A DNA stretch of 64,000 nt from Candidatus Bathyarchaeota archaeon (lineage in GTDB: Archaea > Thermoproteota > Bathyarchaeia > Bathyarchaeales > Bathycorpusculaceae): contig JAOZHV010000044.1 in NCBI GenBank assembly GCA_026014725.1, positions 329,572-393,571 of the forward strand. The letters are read 5' to 3'. A program made the position numbers and the translations under genes. How positions within the stretch are numbered: the first letter of the stretch is position 1; each line of letters opens with the position of its first letter. Under the pieces are notes generated by a model. That model searched no databases. It had not been told where the DNA came from and worked only from the letters and a program-made list of their open reading frames with translations. Shown piece after piece: positions 7,790 to 16,686 of the stretch.

Positions 7790-8217
7790 GTTAGTGATGG
7801 AGGACTGGTGAGGTTGAAGGCTAATCCACTATGCCAAAACAGATTTCCGTTTTCGAAGCCTTCTCCTTTCTCCTCGATGACGGATGGCTATTGGTCAGCC
7901 AACACACAAAACCAGTTTCAAAATCACTAACATTCTCCTGTTCTAGTTATCAGCAACTTACGAACATACTCGCATCCCCATATTTGACCTATGCAGCCAA
8001 CGGTCTTTGCACATATATTTGTAGCATATTAGAAACTCGTTGCAGAATCCTAAGAGGGGTAGGTGCTATCGGCGGTTTCTCAAGCCAAAAATATGCCGGA
8101 AATAGGCGCTTTTTATGGGGGAGGGCTTCGTTGCAGAGCAAACAAGACTTTTTGCAACATTGCGTCAAACCGCCTATAAATAAGGGGGCTACTAGAAATC
8201 ACTCATCTATTTTTCAA
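7790..8217 (+). ncRNA. Candidate large structured non-coding RNA (about 430 nt), family not recognised
   Basis: The gap folds by perfect Watson-Crick complements. Domain 1: GTTAGTGAT 7790-7798 with ATCACTAAC 7923-7931, inside it ACTGGT 7804-7809 with ACCAGT 7911-7916, GGCT 7819-7822 with AGCC 7897-7900, then CCGT 7847-7850 with ACGG 7880-7883 and CGA 7854-7856 with TCG 7874-7876. A second closing helix TTCTAGT 7941-7947 with ACTAGAA 8191-8197 encloses GCAAC 7953-7957 with GTTGC 8039-8043 (domain 2) and GGCGGTTT 8071-8078 with AAACCGCC 8167-8174 (domain 3). Domain 3 holds two hairpins: AAGCC 8082-8086 with GGCTT 8124-8128 (inside it AAAAA/TTTTT and GCC/GGC), and GTTGCA 8130-8135 with TGCAAC 8153-8158. 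A T-run at 8213-8217 may end it. I found none of the RNase P, SRP or C/D-box motifs I know. Confidence 0.65.
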
Positions 8218-8243
8218 GTGAACTTTGGTCGCAATTTGGACAA

Positions 8244-8253
8244 AGTATATAAT
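8244..8253 (+). promoter_or_regulatory. TATA box of the flippase-like gene
   Basis: AGTATATAAT predicts a transcription start near 8275, about 20 bases before ATG 8296. It shows that the downstream gene does not depend on the transcript of the structured RNA. Confidence 0.55.
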
Positions 8254-8295
8254 CGCTTGCTTATACCCTCGTTATTTCAGGTGCAATAAACCGAC

Positions 8296-9378
8296 ATGCA
8301 AGCTCCTAAAGCAAAGATAACTTGGAAGACAGTGCTTTTTCCAATACTAGGTTTAGTCGGTTTCTTTCTTTACATTTACCTCTTCCAAGTCGACATTTTG
8401 GGCATAATAGTAACGGCGCAAAGAGCAAACCCGCTTATTTATTCGCTAGCAGTACTTTTCGGTTTACTGGAAATACTTTTCTTCACAGCTTCATGGCGCG
8501 CACTCACAAATCACCTTTGCATTAAAATGACACTGAAAAAGGCATACCTCTATGTTTGGTATGGCATCTACGTTGATATTGTTGTCCCAGCCGAATCAAT
8601 AAGCGGTGAAGCAGCCAGAGCATACTTGCTAACCAGAGACCAATGTGGCTCTTTCGGAAAAGTGTTAGCTTCACTCTTCACTCACCGCTTGCTAGGCATG
8701 GCCATGAATGTGATTATCCTAATTGCAGGCATGGTATTACTTTCAATAGAGGGCCAAGTCTCCATAGTTGTTTTTAATTTCATAATTTTCATCGGCGCAT
8801 CCATAACAGCCATAATAGCCATACTACTTATCCTATCATACAAGAAAGCATGGATGCTAAAAGCAATCAGCACAATAACAGGCTTCGCTGCAAAAATTAC
8901 CAAGGGAAGATGGAACCTCGACAAGCTCAAACACGACGCCATAGAAATCGCAGACCACTTTCACAATTCAATGATTGAATACCGACACAACCCTAAACCG
9001 CTTGCAATCTCCATGTTCTACCTAACAGTAACATGGTTGTTTAGCTTAAGCATACCTTACCTTGTTTTCCAAGCACTCAACTATCCAATTTCATGGGGCA
9101 TAATCTTAATCACCTCAGCCATAGTTTTAGCCGTCAAATCCATCCCCATCGGCATACCCTTCGAAGTCGGCATTCCAGAAGCAACCATGACCACGCTCTA
9201 CATTTCAATGGGTGTCCGCCCAGAAATAGCAGCAACCGTTACCATCCTAACAAGAGTAATAACACTATGGTTCCGCTTTTTCATCGGCTTTGCCGCGCAA
9301 CAATGGCTTGAATTAAAACCAGTCCTATCAGCCGCCAATGGAAAGACAGAAAAAACTAAAATCACACCTCAAACCTAA
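8296..9378 (+). CDS. Lysylphosphatidylglycerol-synthase TM/UPF0104 flippase-like membrane protein
   Basis: 360 residues with about eight membrane helices. The family pattern is clear: a conserved ESISGEAARAYLLTRD segment at about 98-113, an internal FHNSMIEYRHNPK loop, and a C-terminal GIPEATMTTLYISMGV block followed by WFRFFIGF. These residues define the UPF0104/aglycosylated flippase-like (TIGR00374) family, thought to move lipid-linked substrates. A paralogue of matching length and motifs is encoded at 43749-44783. ATG 8296 follows AGGTG (8279-8283) at a rather long distance. The next gene starts 20 bases after the stop. Confidence 0.85.
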   Translation: MQAPKAKITWKTVLFPILGLVGFFLYIYLFQVDILGIIVTAQRANPLIYSLAVLFGLLEILFFTASWRALTNHLCIKMTLKKAYLYVWYGIYVDIVVPAESISGEAARAYLLTRDQCGSFGKVLASLFTHRLLGMAMNVIILIAGMVLLSIEGQVSIVVFNFIIFIGASITAIIAILLILSYKKAWMLKAISTITGFAAKITKGRWNLDKLKHDAIEIADHFHNSMIEYRHNPKPLAISMFYLTVTWLFSLSIPYLVFQALNYPISWGIILITSAIVLAVKSIPIGIPFEVGIPEATMTTLYISMGVRPEIAATVTILTRVITLWFRFFIGFAAQQWLELKPVLSAANGKTEKTKITPQT

Positions 9379-9398
9379 TACAATTTAAGACCAGCAAA

Positions 9399-9848
9399 AT
9401 GGAATTAAAAATCGAAACAGCAACTATCACACATATAGACAAACTTTATCGAATCGAAGAAGCCTGTTTTGACCAAGAAGCTTTCACTAAACGGCAAATA
9501 GCATACCTTCTAACAGATTACAACAGCATTGCACTCTTAGCCAAAGCAAACAACGTCATTGCTGGGTTCATAATCACACAAATCGATATAGATGAATATA
9601 GCCAATTCGGGCACATAATAACCATAAACGTACCTCCAAACTATCGACGCCGACACGTTGCCACTGCGCTGATCCGCGAAACAGAGAGAATACTCAAAGA
9701 AAAAGGCATAAAAGAATGCCGCCTCGAAGTTCGAGAAGATAATCACGCAGCTCAAAAGCTATACCAAACTCTTGGATACCAAATCACAGGCAAACTAGAC
9801 AATTACTATGGGAAAAAACATGGTTTACACCTCAAAAAAAGCCTCTAA
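9399..9848 (+). CDS. GNAT N-acetyltransferase, RimI/Ard1-like
   Basis: 149 residues, one GNAT domain. The acetyl-CoA pyrophosphate loop is RRRHVATALI near 86-95. ECRLEVREDNHAAQKLYQTLGY in the C-terminal third is the typical strand-plus-helix motif of RimI/NAA10-type protein N-terminal acetyltransferases. Archaeal relatives acetylate nascent protein N-termini. It is probably co-transcribed with the flippase-like gene 20 bases upstream. The substrate is not readable, so a general GNAT role cannot be excluded. Confidence 0.85.
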   Translation: MELKIETATITHIDKLYRIEEACFDQEAFTKRQIAYLLTDYNSIALLAKANNVIAGFIITQIDIDEYSQFGHIITINVPPNYRRRHVATALIRETERILKEKGIKECRLEVREDNHAAQKLYQTLGYQITGKLDNYYGKKHGLHLKKSL

Positions 9849-9922
9849 ACTTACCAGCCGAATGTTAGGGCGGAGTAAAACTTTAAAAACGATGATGCTG
9901 TAAGCCATGTAGGTGGGGAGAG

Positions 9923-10207
9923 ATGGGAGACTCCAGAGGTAGGAAATCGAACGAACAAACCCTTGTCCGAACCATCGTGTTTTTGATACGCAATACAACT
10001 TGGAGATGCGGTAAGCTCGAAAAATCCATCGTTAAACATCTCTACAAGCGACATGAAAACTTCGGCAAACCAGGCGTTTCAGTGCGGGAAATAATGACAA
10101 ACCTCAACATTACTGGCGAGAAGAAAGATGAATGCCTCGATGCTCTGCGCAGGCTTGAAAAAAGAAATATAGTTAGAATAACACTACTGCCAGCACCAAA
10201 GCTGTAA
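9923..10207 (+). CDS. Small winged-helix-like protein of unknown function
   Basis: 94 residues, basic. A helix-turn-helix-like pattern is visible (VSVREIMTNLNITGEKKDECLDALRRLEKRNIVRI, split here only for description: about residues 52-86), matching a small winged helix with a C-terminal wing strand. ATG 9923 follows a GGTGGGGAGAG run at close spacing. The gene stands between the acetyltransferase and the convergent malic enzyme. DNA or RNA binding is inferred from fold and charge only. Confidence 0.65.
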   Translation: MGDSRGRKSNEQTLVRTIVFLIRNTTWRCGKLEKSIVKHLYKRHENFGKPGVSVREIMTNLNITGEKKDECLDALRRLEKRNIVRITLLPAPKL

Positions 10208-10255
10208 CCTATTCATTTTTTATTTTAAATCACTTGCTATATACAAAAAAAGAGG

Positions 10256-11632
10256 TTACTTTAGGAGTTCGTCTTCGCTAGGAGGCTTTTTTATCAAGCC
10301 ATGTTTCATTAATAACTCAGTCGATTGTCTAGCGTTTTGTATAATAGCGCAAGCACGCTCGTACAGTTCCTGTTTGCTGGGTTTAATTCTGGCTACGCCT
10401 TGCTCGATGGATTTTAATGCGCATGCAACAGCTTCTCTTGGGAAAACTTCCCACTCATCCATTCTAGGCAAAAGGTCTTCTTCGCTAATTCCTCGCTCCT
10501 CGGCATAATTAGCCAGCTCTTGCGCTGCTGCAATGCACATGTCATCTGTAACAGTCTTTGCCTTGACATCCAACACGCCGCGGAAAATTGCAGGAAAACC
10601 AAGACTATTGTTAACTTGGTTTGGAAAATCGCTACGTCCTGTTGCGACAATCCGTGCTCCAGCATCTTTAGCGTCCCACGGCCAAATTTCTGGAATCGGG
10701 TTAGCACAAGCAAAAACGATTGCATTTGAAGCCATGGTTTTTATCCATTCCTTTTTTATCGTGTTTGGACCAGGCTTTGAAGCTGCAACAACAGCGTCCA
10801 CACCTTTGAACGCTTCGGCGATACCTCCTGTTCTTCCCTCAGTGTTGGTCTTCTGGGTAACATCATATTTCCATGGGTCATCTGCTTTGGTGATGTCTTC
10901 TCTTCCCCTGTGGATAACTCCTTTGCTGTCGGCTAGGATAATGTTGCCTGGCTTTACACCCCACTGCATAAGCACGTAAGCAGTTCTGATGTTGGCTGCG
11001 CCTGAACCAATCAGTGTGATTAGACTTTCTTTGGGTTTTTTACCGACCAATTTGAATGCATTAATCAAGCCTGCCAAGATAACTGTGGCTGTTCCCTGTT
11101 GGTCATCATGCCAAACTGGAATTTGCATCTGTTCACGTGCTTTTTCGAGAACGTGAAAACATTTGGGTTTTTCTATGTCCTCAAGGTTAATGCCGCCGAA
11201 TGATGGTTCCAATGCCTTACAAACCCTAACGATTTCATCTGGGTCTTTAGTGTTTAAGCAGATTGGAAACGCATCCACTCCTCCCAAGTACTTGAAGATA
11301 AGCGCTTTGCCTTCCATAACGGGCATTGCCGCTTGGGGGCCAATGTTGCCTAATCCTAAAACACGGGTGCCGTCAGAAACCACTGCAACGTAGTTCCAGC
11401 GGTTGGTTAGCTCGAAGGATTTTTCTGGGTTTGCTTGGATTTCTCTGCAGGCGGCTGCAACGCCTGGTGTGTACCATATTGCAAAGTCATCTATGCTTCT
11501 GATAGCGCATTTGGGGATAACTTGCATTTTTCCCTCGTAGAATTTGTGCATTGGTGGTGACAGTTGCGCTGGCTTTTTGGCTTTGGCAAGCAACTCGTCA
11601 ACAGTGGGTTTACTTTTTGGAGTGTGAGCCAT
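10256..11632 (-). CDS. maeB: NAD(P)-dependent malic enzyme (malate dehydrogenase, decarboxylating)
   Basis: 458 residues, the short bacterial/archaeal malic enzyme without a phosphotransacetylase domain. It converts malate to pyruvate and CO2. Visible motifs are WYTPGVAAACREI near 48-60, the substrate/metal block VVSDGTRVLGLGNIGPQAAMPV in the N-terminal half, WHDDQQGTATV with the metal-binding Asp pair, and a GSGAANIRTAYVLM nucleotide-binding loop. ATG start with a GGAGAC element just upstream. It is monocistronic and convergent with the small winged-helix gene. It probably feeds pyruvate or reductant into central metabolism. Confidence 0.93.
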   Translation of the reverse strand: MAHTPKSKPTVDELLAKAKKPAQLSPPMHKFYEGKMQVIPKCAIRSIDDFAIWYTPGVAAACREIQANPEKSFELTNRWNYVAVVSDGTRVLGLGNIGPQAAMPVMEGKALIFKYLGGVDAFPICLNTKDPDEIVRVCKALEPSFGGINLEDIEKPKCFHVLEKAREQMQIPVWHDDQQGTATVILAGLINAFKLVGKKPKESLITLIGSGAANIRTAYVLMQWGVKPGNIILADSKGVIHRGREDITKADDPWKYDVTQKTNTEGRTGGIAEAFKGVDAVVAASKPGPNTIKKEWIKTMASNAIVFACANPIPEIWPWDAKDAGARIVATGRSDFPNQVNNSLGFPAIFRGVLDVKAKTVTDDMCIAAAQELANYAEERGISEEDLLPRMDEWEVFPREAVACALKSIEQGVARIKPSKQELYERACAIIQNARQSTELLMKHGLIKKPPSEDELLK

Positions 11633-11752
11633 AGAGAAGTCTCCTGTTCAAACGCTAAAAGTGCTGACTGATGGTTTTAAGGATTTCCAAGAAAACAAGC
11701 ATTCTTCTAATAAAACCAAAAAAAGAGAGGGGGTGATTTAGTGCCGTTTTAT

Positions 11753-14398
11753 TTACGGTCGTTTTCTCAAGATTAACACTGTGGCTATAGCTATTGCAAT
11801 TATTACGGCGATTACGCCACCGATGATGTACATATCAAGTGGCGGTAGAGTGCTTTGTTGCTGTGGTGATTGCGTTGGTGCAGGTTCACCAGCATAGAAC
11901 GATGTTTCAGCGTATGTTCCATAGTATGATTCAGAACCAGCAAAGGAAGCGACCACTCTGTAATCGCCAGGGATGTCAGGCGTCCAAGTCAGGGTGAACA
12001 TTCCACTGCCGTCGCTTGTTGTAGTTCCGATGTCTCTAAAGTTATTGTTAGAATCAAGAACACTGATAATAATTGGAACTCCAGTTATGTTATTGGGCAT
12101 TGGCTGCTGCATATAAACGGCTTCCATAAATGAACTCATGCTTTCTTCAGAAACAGCAGGCAAACCATTCGGGAAGTTTGCAGCCACTGCTTGTTGCTTT
12201 GAGCCAGCAGATATGTCGTAGATTGTACCGCGAATCACTATGGGCGTGTTGGTTGTTACTCCAACGCTGGGTGCGGTAACGCTCATTTTGGTGGGTCCTT
12301 TACCCCATGCGTATATCTGGTTGTCATAAGCATTCAAAGTTGTCATGATTCCATCAGCGACGGCAGGTGCACTAGTTACGTCAAATGCTTCTATGCTCCA
12401 CACAAGTTTGCCATTCGTTATGTTAATTGCTAGCTGATTCGCATTGTGGAATAGAGGTGGACTGTACATGTGCCCTTCTGGAACGAACAGTTTGCCGTCA
12501 GCAACGGTTCCCACCGAGAAAGTCCATAATGGTTCTACACCGTAAGGTGACTCGTAACCACCGCTCGGCGTATGATACTCCCAGCGAAGCGCTCCTGTTG
12601 TGATATTAAAAGCGTAAACGTCTCCACCGTAACACCAAATGTAAGCGACACCATCAGCGACAACGCAGTTTGCTCCCAATGAAGAATATGGACTAGCATT
12701 CGGCAATGAGGTTGGACCCCAAATCTTTTGTCCTGTTTTGAGACTGTACCCTGTCACTGACAGTGTTGATTCAGTAAGTTCAATACGAGCGCCGTTGCCT
12801 GCCCAGTTTCCACCAGTGTAGACAATGGAAAATGGCACTTCAGTAACATTGAATGGCCCCCACAGTAATTCGCCTGTTGACGCTTTGAATCCTGCTTCTT
12901 CTTGCCAGCCTGGTTGATAAGCGAATTGCGCGCTGGCTGTTCCTTGCAAGTATACCACGTCATCTTTAACGCTTACTGCTGAAACACTAAGCAGGTAAGA
13001 CGGAAATTGCATGCCAAAAAAGGTCGTCAGGACAGTAAGTGAATTGCCGTCTGTGTCTGTAGCGGGCAGGGGTTTTGACCATTGCACCCCGTCTTGAAAG
13101 TTAAGTTGACCACCTTTTGGCGGTCTCCACATCCATTGATCGGCAACTGGTTCTCCACCAGCGTAATTAGCTACGTTCTTGTTGATGCATACTGTTGAGT
13201 TCCACATGCTCAGAGAAGCTTGAACTTCGCCAGTCACAAAGTTTGTTGTACTGTTAACGTAGTAACCTATCAACGAGCCATGTTCATCATTCACAATTGT
13301 CATAGAAGGCGTGCCAGTGATATTGAGAATCCAATTACCAGTCATTGCATCATACATAGCCATGTACGAACCGGCAGCCATAAAACCAGCTGCAGACACT
13401 GGTATGGACCATAGGTATGCGAGCGCCCCATATTGGTTAGGCGTAATGTAGTTGAGTATTTGGCCGCATCTGAGAACTTCATTGTTGATTTCTGAGGCTT
13501 CCTTTGTCCAAATTTCTTCTCCTGTGCGTAAATCAACAGCAGTCCACCCTTCTGGGTGTGTTGAACTGCCTGGATATCTGGTGTAGTAGAGTATGCCTTG
13601 GATTATGATTGGCGCGAACTTTGGTTCATACTGAGATGTTGAATAGTAATTGCCTGTTTCACTGCCACCATATTCTCCGCCGATGATGCCGCCGAACGCT
13701 TCAGGCTTAGTCCAAAGAATGTGGGCGCTGTTTGGTGCAGTAGTGTATGGTGCGTAGTTTCCGCCATCAGGACTATACATTCCGGTGGATGCAAAAGTTG
13801 ATTGACCAAGACCTAACCAGTTTCCACCAATTATGTACCAGGCATTGTTCTCGCCATAAATTGGGCGTGTCCAGTACTCTGTTGGTAATGGAGCCATGGG
13901 TTCGAAGGGTATTTGCTCTTCTTGTACTGTCAAAACGTATTTGTTGCTTTCACTAGGTTTGAAATAGTCGCCAACGCTTGGGTCTGTGGATGGTAAACCG
14001 CTAGGAGTATTTAGACCCAATATGGTTTCTCCGAGAAACTTCATTTGAAAAGTATAATTGCCAAGCTTAGTTGGCGTGTATGTTGTATATGTGCCGCCAG
14101 TTGCGTCAGATGTAAACTTTCCAAGATTTTCAACTGTTCCATCAGGATGAGTGACCTCTACTGTAATGTTTGTCCACCTGTCACCATACTGTGCACTTGC
14201 AGTTGGTGGCGGTATGTTAACCCAGAAGTTCACGTTGACGCGTTGACCAATACCGATTGGATTAGGTGAAACGACAATGAACGAATAAGTTGGAACCTGC
14301 CATGGCGGATCATGCGCAAAAGTAGGTAAAATAGCCGCCATCATTGAAAATGCTAAAATTACAACCGTGGCAATAGCCAAAAATTTCGTCAATTGCAT
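11753..14398 (-). CDS. Cell-surface PQQ-like beta-propeller protein with C-terminal anchor
   Basis: 881 residues. An N-terminal signal peptide (about 1-28) is followed by an Ig-like domain (about 30-160) and then PQQ-like propeller blades. Blade repeats are visible as DLRTGEEIWTKE, STGELLWGP, LKTGQKIWGP, NITTGALRWEY and NITNGKLVWSI. A second Ig-like domain follows near 730-845, then one membrane helix and a short RKRP tail. Such proteins are common archaeal surface proteins, and their ligands or enzyme activity are mostly unknown. ATG start with TTAGGAG nearby. There is no catalytic residue that I can point to, so dehydrogenase activity is not claimed. Confidence 0.85.
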   Translation of the reverse strand: MQLTKFLAIATVVILAFSMMAAILPTFAHDPPWQVPTYSFIVVSPNPIGIGQRVNVNFWVNIPPPTASAQYGDRWTNITVEVTHPDGTVENLGKFTSDATGGTYTTYTPTKLGNYTFQMKFLGETILGLNTPSGLPSTDPSVGDYFKPSESNKYVLTVQEEQIPFEPMAPLPTEYWTRPIYGENNAWYIIGGNWLGLGQSTFASTGMYSPDGGNYAPYTTAPNSAHILWTKPEAFGGIIGGEYGGSETGNYYSTSQYEPKFAPIIIQGILYYTRYPGSSTHPEGWTAVDLRTGEEIWTKEASEINNEVLRCGQILNYITPNQYGALAYLWSIPVSAAGFMAAGSYMAMYDAMTGNWILNITGTPSMTIVNDEHGSLIGYYVNSTTNFVTGEVQASLSMWNSTVCINKNVANYAGGEPVADQWMWRPPKGGQLNFQDGVQWSKPLPATDTDGNSLTVLTTFFGMQFPSYLLSVSAVSVKDDVVYLQGTASAQFAYQPGWQEEAGFKASTGELLWGPFNVTEVPFSIVYTGGNWAGNGARIELTESTLSVTGYSLKTGQKIWGPTSLPNASPYSSLGANCVVADGVAYIWCYGGDVYAFNITTGALRWEYHTPSGGYESPYGVEPLWTFSVGTVADGKLFVPEGHMYSPPLFHNANQLAINITNGKLVWSIEAFDVTSAPAVADGIMTTLNAYDNQIYAWGKGPTKMSVTAPSVGVTTNTPIVIRGTIYDISAGSKQQAVAANFPNGLPAVSEESMSSFMEAVYMQQPMPNNITGVPIIISVLDSNNNFRDIGTTTSDGSGMFTLTWTPDIPGDYRVVASFAGSESYYGTYAETSFYAGEPAPTQSPQQQSTLPPLDMYIIGGVIAVIIAIAIATVLILRKRP

Positions 14399-14582
14399 TT
14401 TTTATTCTCCTAAAAGTAGCTAGGTTGTATATGCACTAAGTTGGTTATAAAATTTTTCTAGTTTTTCAGTCCTTTCTCAATTACAAAACATAAGCAGTTA
14501 TCAGTAAAAAAATAAGAAATCAATACATGAAATTAAAAAAATCAAAAAAGAGAATAGTTTACTAACTCAACATGTTGGAAGC

Positions 14583-15125
14583 TCAATATCTTGGTCGATA
14601 TCCGCCGCCACCGCGACGATCACGATCTCTCCCGCCGCCGTATCCACCGCCACCGCGCCTGTCTCTGCCGCCATATCCGCCACCGCCAAATCCTCGTCCG
14701 CCGCCACCGCGTCTGAATGGTCGTCTTTGCTGTTCATATGTTTTGCTTGAGACGTTGTTTTCTGTGTTTACCTCTGCTTCTAGAGGGGTTTCTGCCAGTT
14801 CAAGTTTGCCGTATTTGCCAATATTTAGGCGTATGTTTCCTTTGAATAGCGTTACGTAGCCGTTTTCTATGCGGATGGTGTCTTGCTCGTTGACTTTTTC
14901 AATGTTGTCATCCCACAGTGTTAGGTATACCACGCCTGTTTCATCGCCCACTAATGCATCACATACTTTGTGGGGTGAACCGTCTCTACCCATCGGGATT
15001 TCTCTTATCTCTGTTTTGGATACTACTTTGGCCGTGACATTAACTGCTTTAGATTGCGGAGTTAAGTCGCCGACTTTTGCTTCTACAGGTTCCTTTTTGT
15101 TTTCGAAAAAACCTTCAACAGCCAA
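14583..15125 (-). CDS. Single-strand DNA-binding OB-fold protein (RPA/SOSS-B-like) with RGG/Gly-rich tail
   Basis: 180 residues. Residues ~15-115 form one OB fold of the archaeal RPA/SOSS-B1 type: LTPQSKAVNVTAKVVSK, then VCDALVGDETGVVYLTLWDD and a VTLFKGNIRLNIGKYGKLEL block. From about 136 the chain is almost only Gly, Arg, Tyr and Asp in GGGGYGGRD-type units. Such RGG tails mediate nucleic-acid binding and self-association in other RPA or SSB proteins. Start TTG 15125 follows AGGTG about 10 bases upstream. The tail makes bases 14595-14725 strongly C-rich on the plus strand. Confidence 0.85.
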   Translation of the reverse strand: MAVEGFFENKKEPVEAKVGDLTPQSKAVNVTAKVVSKTEIREIPMGRDGSPHKVCDALVGDETGVVYLTLWDDNIEKVNEQDTIRIENGYVTLFKGNIRLNIGKYGKLELAETPLEAEVNTENNVSSKTYEQQRRPFRRGGGGRGFGGGGYGGRDRRGGGGYGGGRDRDRRGGGGYRPRY

Positions 15126-15255
15126 TTGATTTCAACACCTATTTTTGTAGTCTGACACATGTTAGGATTCTCTCTACACTTAAGTGTTTCGCTTTGCTGT
15201 TTTTGTGGTGTTTTTAGCGTTGTACATATTAATGTGGTTGTCATTTTTCTGTTCC

Positions 15256-16047
15256 ATGGAAAAGAGGTCTCTGTTAGCTTTAGTTCTTATTATCGTCGTT
15301 CTCACGGTAGTGGTTGGTTTGGTTGTTTGGAATCTTAATTTGTTTTCTGAGAAGTCTCCAATAGTCTATGGTTACAGTGTTATTGAGACTTTTCCTCATG
15401 ATTCTAGCGCTTTTACTCAGGGTTTGGTAATAGACAATGGTGTTTTCTATGAAAGTACTGGGGGGTATGGTGCTTCTGTTTTGCGGCGTGTTGATTTAGT
15501 AACTGGGGCAGTTTTGGCGCAGGTTGAGTTGTCGGCGGATTTTTTTGGTGAAGGTTTAGCTATGGTTGACGGGTTACTTGTTCAGTTGACTTGGGAAAAT
15601 AATATTGGTTTTGTATATGATAAGGAAACGTTGACTTTGCTGGGTAATTTCACTTATTTAACGGAAGGTTGGGGTTTGACTTATGATGGAAACAAGTTGA
15701 TTATGAGTGATGGAACATCAAAGTTGTATTTTCTTGACCCTGTGACTTACCAGAAGACAAGTGAGGTAACGGTTTATGATGGTGAAGTTTTGCTTGAGAG
15801 AATCAATGAGCTTGAGTATGTTAACGGTGACGTTTACGCTAACATTTGGTACGAACAGAGAATCGCTATTATCAACCCACAAACAGGACAGGTTAAAGGT
15901 TACATAGACTTAACTGGAATATACCAAACAGATAACCCAGAAAACACTCTAAACGGAATAGCCTACGACCCAAAAACAGACAGACTCTTTGTCACTGGCA
16001 AGAACTGGCCAAATCTCTATCAGATAACAATAAAACCCAAAACATGA
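15256..16047 (+). CDS. Membrane-anchored glutaminyl-peptide cyclotransferase
   Basis: A signal-anchor (MEKRSLLALVLIIVVLTVV) is followed by a five-bladed propeller typical of the plant/bacterial glutamine cyclotransferase family (PF05096). Hallmarks in order are AFTQGLVIDNG, STGGYG, FGEGLAMVDG, QLTWEN, TEGWGLTYDG, INELEYVNGDVYANIW and NGIAYDPKTDRLFVTGKNWP. The enzyme forms N-terminal pyroglutamate on exported proteins, here presumably on the cell surface. I chose ATG 15256. A longer frame from GTG 15184 would add a second hydrophobic stretch of 24 residues and lacks support. Monocistronic, divergent from the ssDNA-binding protein gene. Confidence 0.88.
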   Translation: MEKRSLLALVLIIVVLTVVVGLVVWNLNLFSEKSPIVYGYSVIETFPHDSSAFTQGLVIDNGVFYESTGGYGASVLRRVDLVTGAVLAQVELSADFFGEGLAMVDGLLVQLTWENNIGFVYDKETLTLLGNFTYLTEGWGLTYDGNKLIMSDGTSKLYFLDPVTYQKTSEVTVYDGEVLLERINELEYVNGDVYANIWYEQRIAIINPQTGQVKGYIDLTGIYQTDNPENTLNGIAYDPKTDRLFVTGKNWPNLYQITIKPKT

Positions 16048-16204
16048 CTGACTTTTTTTCTATACGATATTTATTACTACAAACAGTGGCTATGCCGCAG
16101 AAGTTTGTTGCTTTGCCGATAAACCCTATCCCCCTATAAAAAGCAGTGATTTTTCAGCATGCTTTGGTATTAAAAGTCACTAATACAGCCTAACGCCCAC
16201 ACTT

Positions 16205-16579
16205 CTATTTGTTAGAAGTTACTTGCTCAACTGGTGCCTTATCCGTTGCTAGTTGTTTTTTTATCATTAAGTAGAGCGTTAAGAATAACGCGGCGGCTAT
16301 AATTGCGGCGGTGGCACCCATGATGAGCCATGCTGCCCAAGAGGGCAAAAAAGTTTGTAGGTACCGCAGGGAACCGATGAGAATGAAGAGCGCCGCTGAA
16401 CCTGCCATGGAGATGCCCAGCGCCAAAAGTACAGCGCCAATTATGGTGATTATTAAGATTTTTTTGAGGCGTGGTTTTAGGGCTTCTTGTTGTTTGGTGA
16501 GGTACTCTTTGAGTACTGCTTTTAACTCGTTTAGGAATGAGATTATTAATTCTTTTAATGAAATTTTTCCGTCGTCCAA
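16205..16579 (-). CDS. Small two-helix membrane protein, holin-superfamily-III/YqjE-like
   Basis: 124 residues. An amphipathic N-terminal helix (about 5-40) is followed by two membrane helices (about 42-70 and 78-108) separated by a short loop with LPSWAAW, then a polar tail. This layout resembles putative holin-like/YqjE (DUF1469-type) proteins, which often have no lytic role in chromosomal contexts. TTG start. There is no phage gene nearby, so a structural envelope role is more likely than lysis (inference). Confidence 0.65.
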   Translation of the reverse strand: MDDGKISLKELIISFLNELKAVLKEYLTKQQEALKPRLKKILIITIIGAVLLALGISMAGSAALFILIGSLRYLQTFLPSWAAWLIMGATAAIIAAALFLTLYLMIKKQLATDKAPVEQVTSNK

Positions 16580-16686
16580 AACTTTAACCCCGCAAGCGAT
16601 TCAGCGCAGCCTGCCAATCGCTAAAGAGGTATGGCTGAACTGCTTATTTTAAGGTTTTGTCACAGCGAACAAACTGTAACGCGCGT

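Noticed and set aside
7831..8289. 152-codon open frame over the structured gap
   Set aside because: No SD at usable distance, unusual composition with many Ser and Cys, no family resemblance, and the bases are explained by nested RNA stems.
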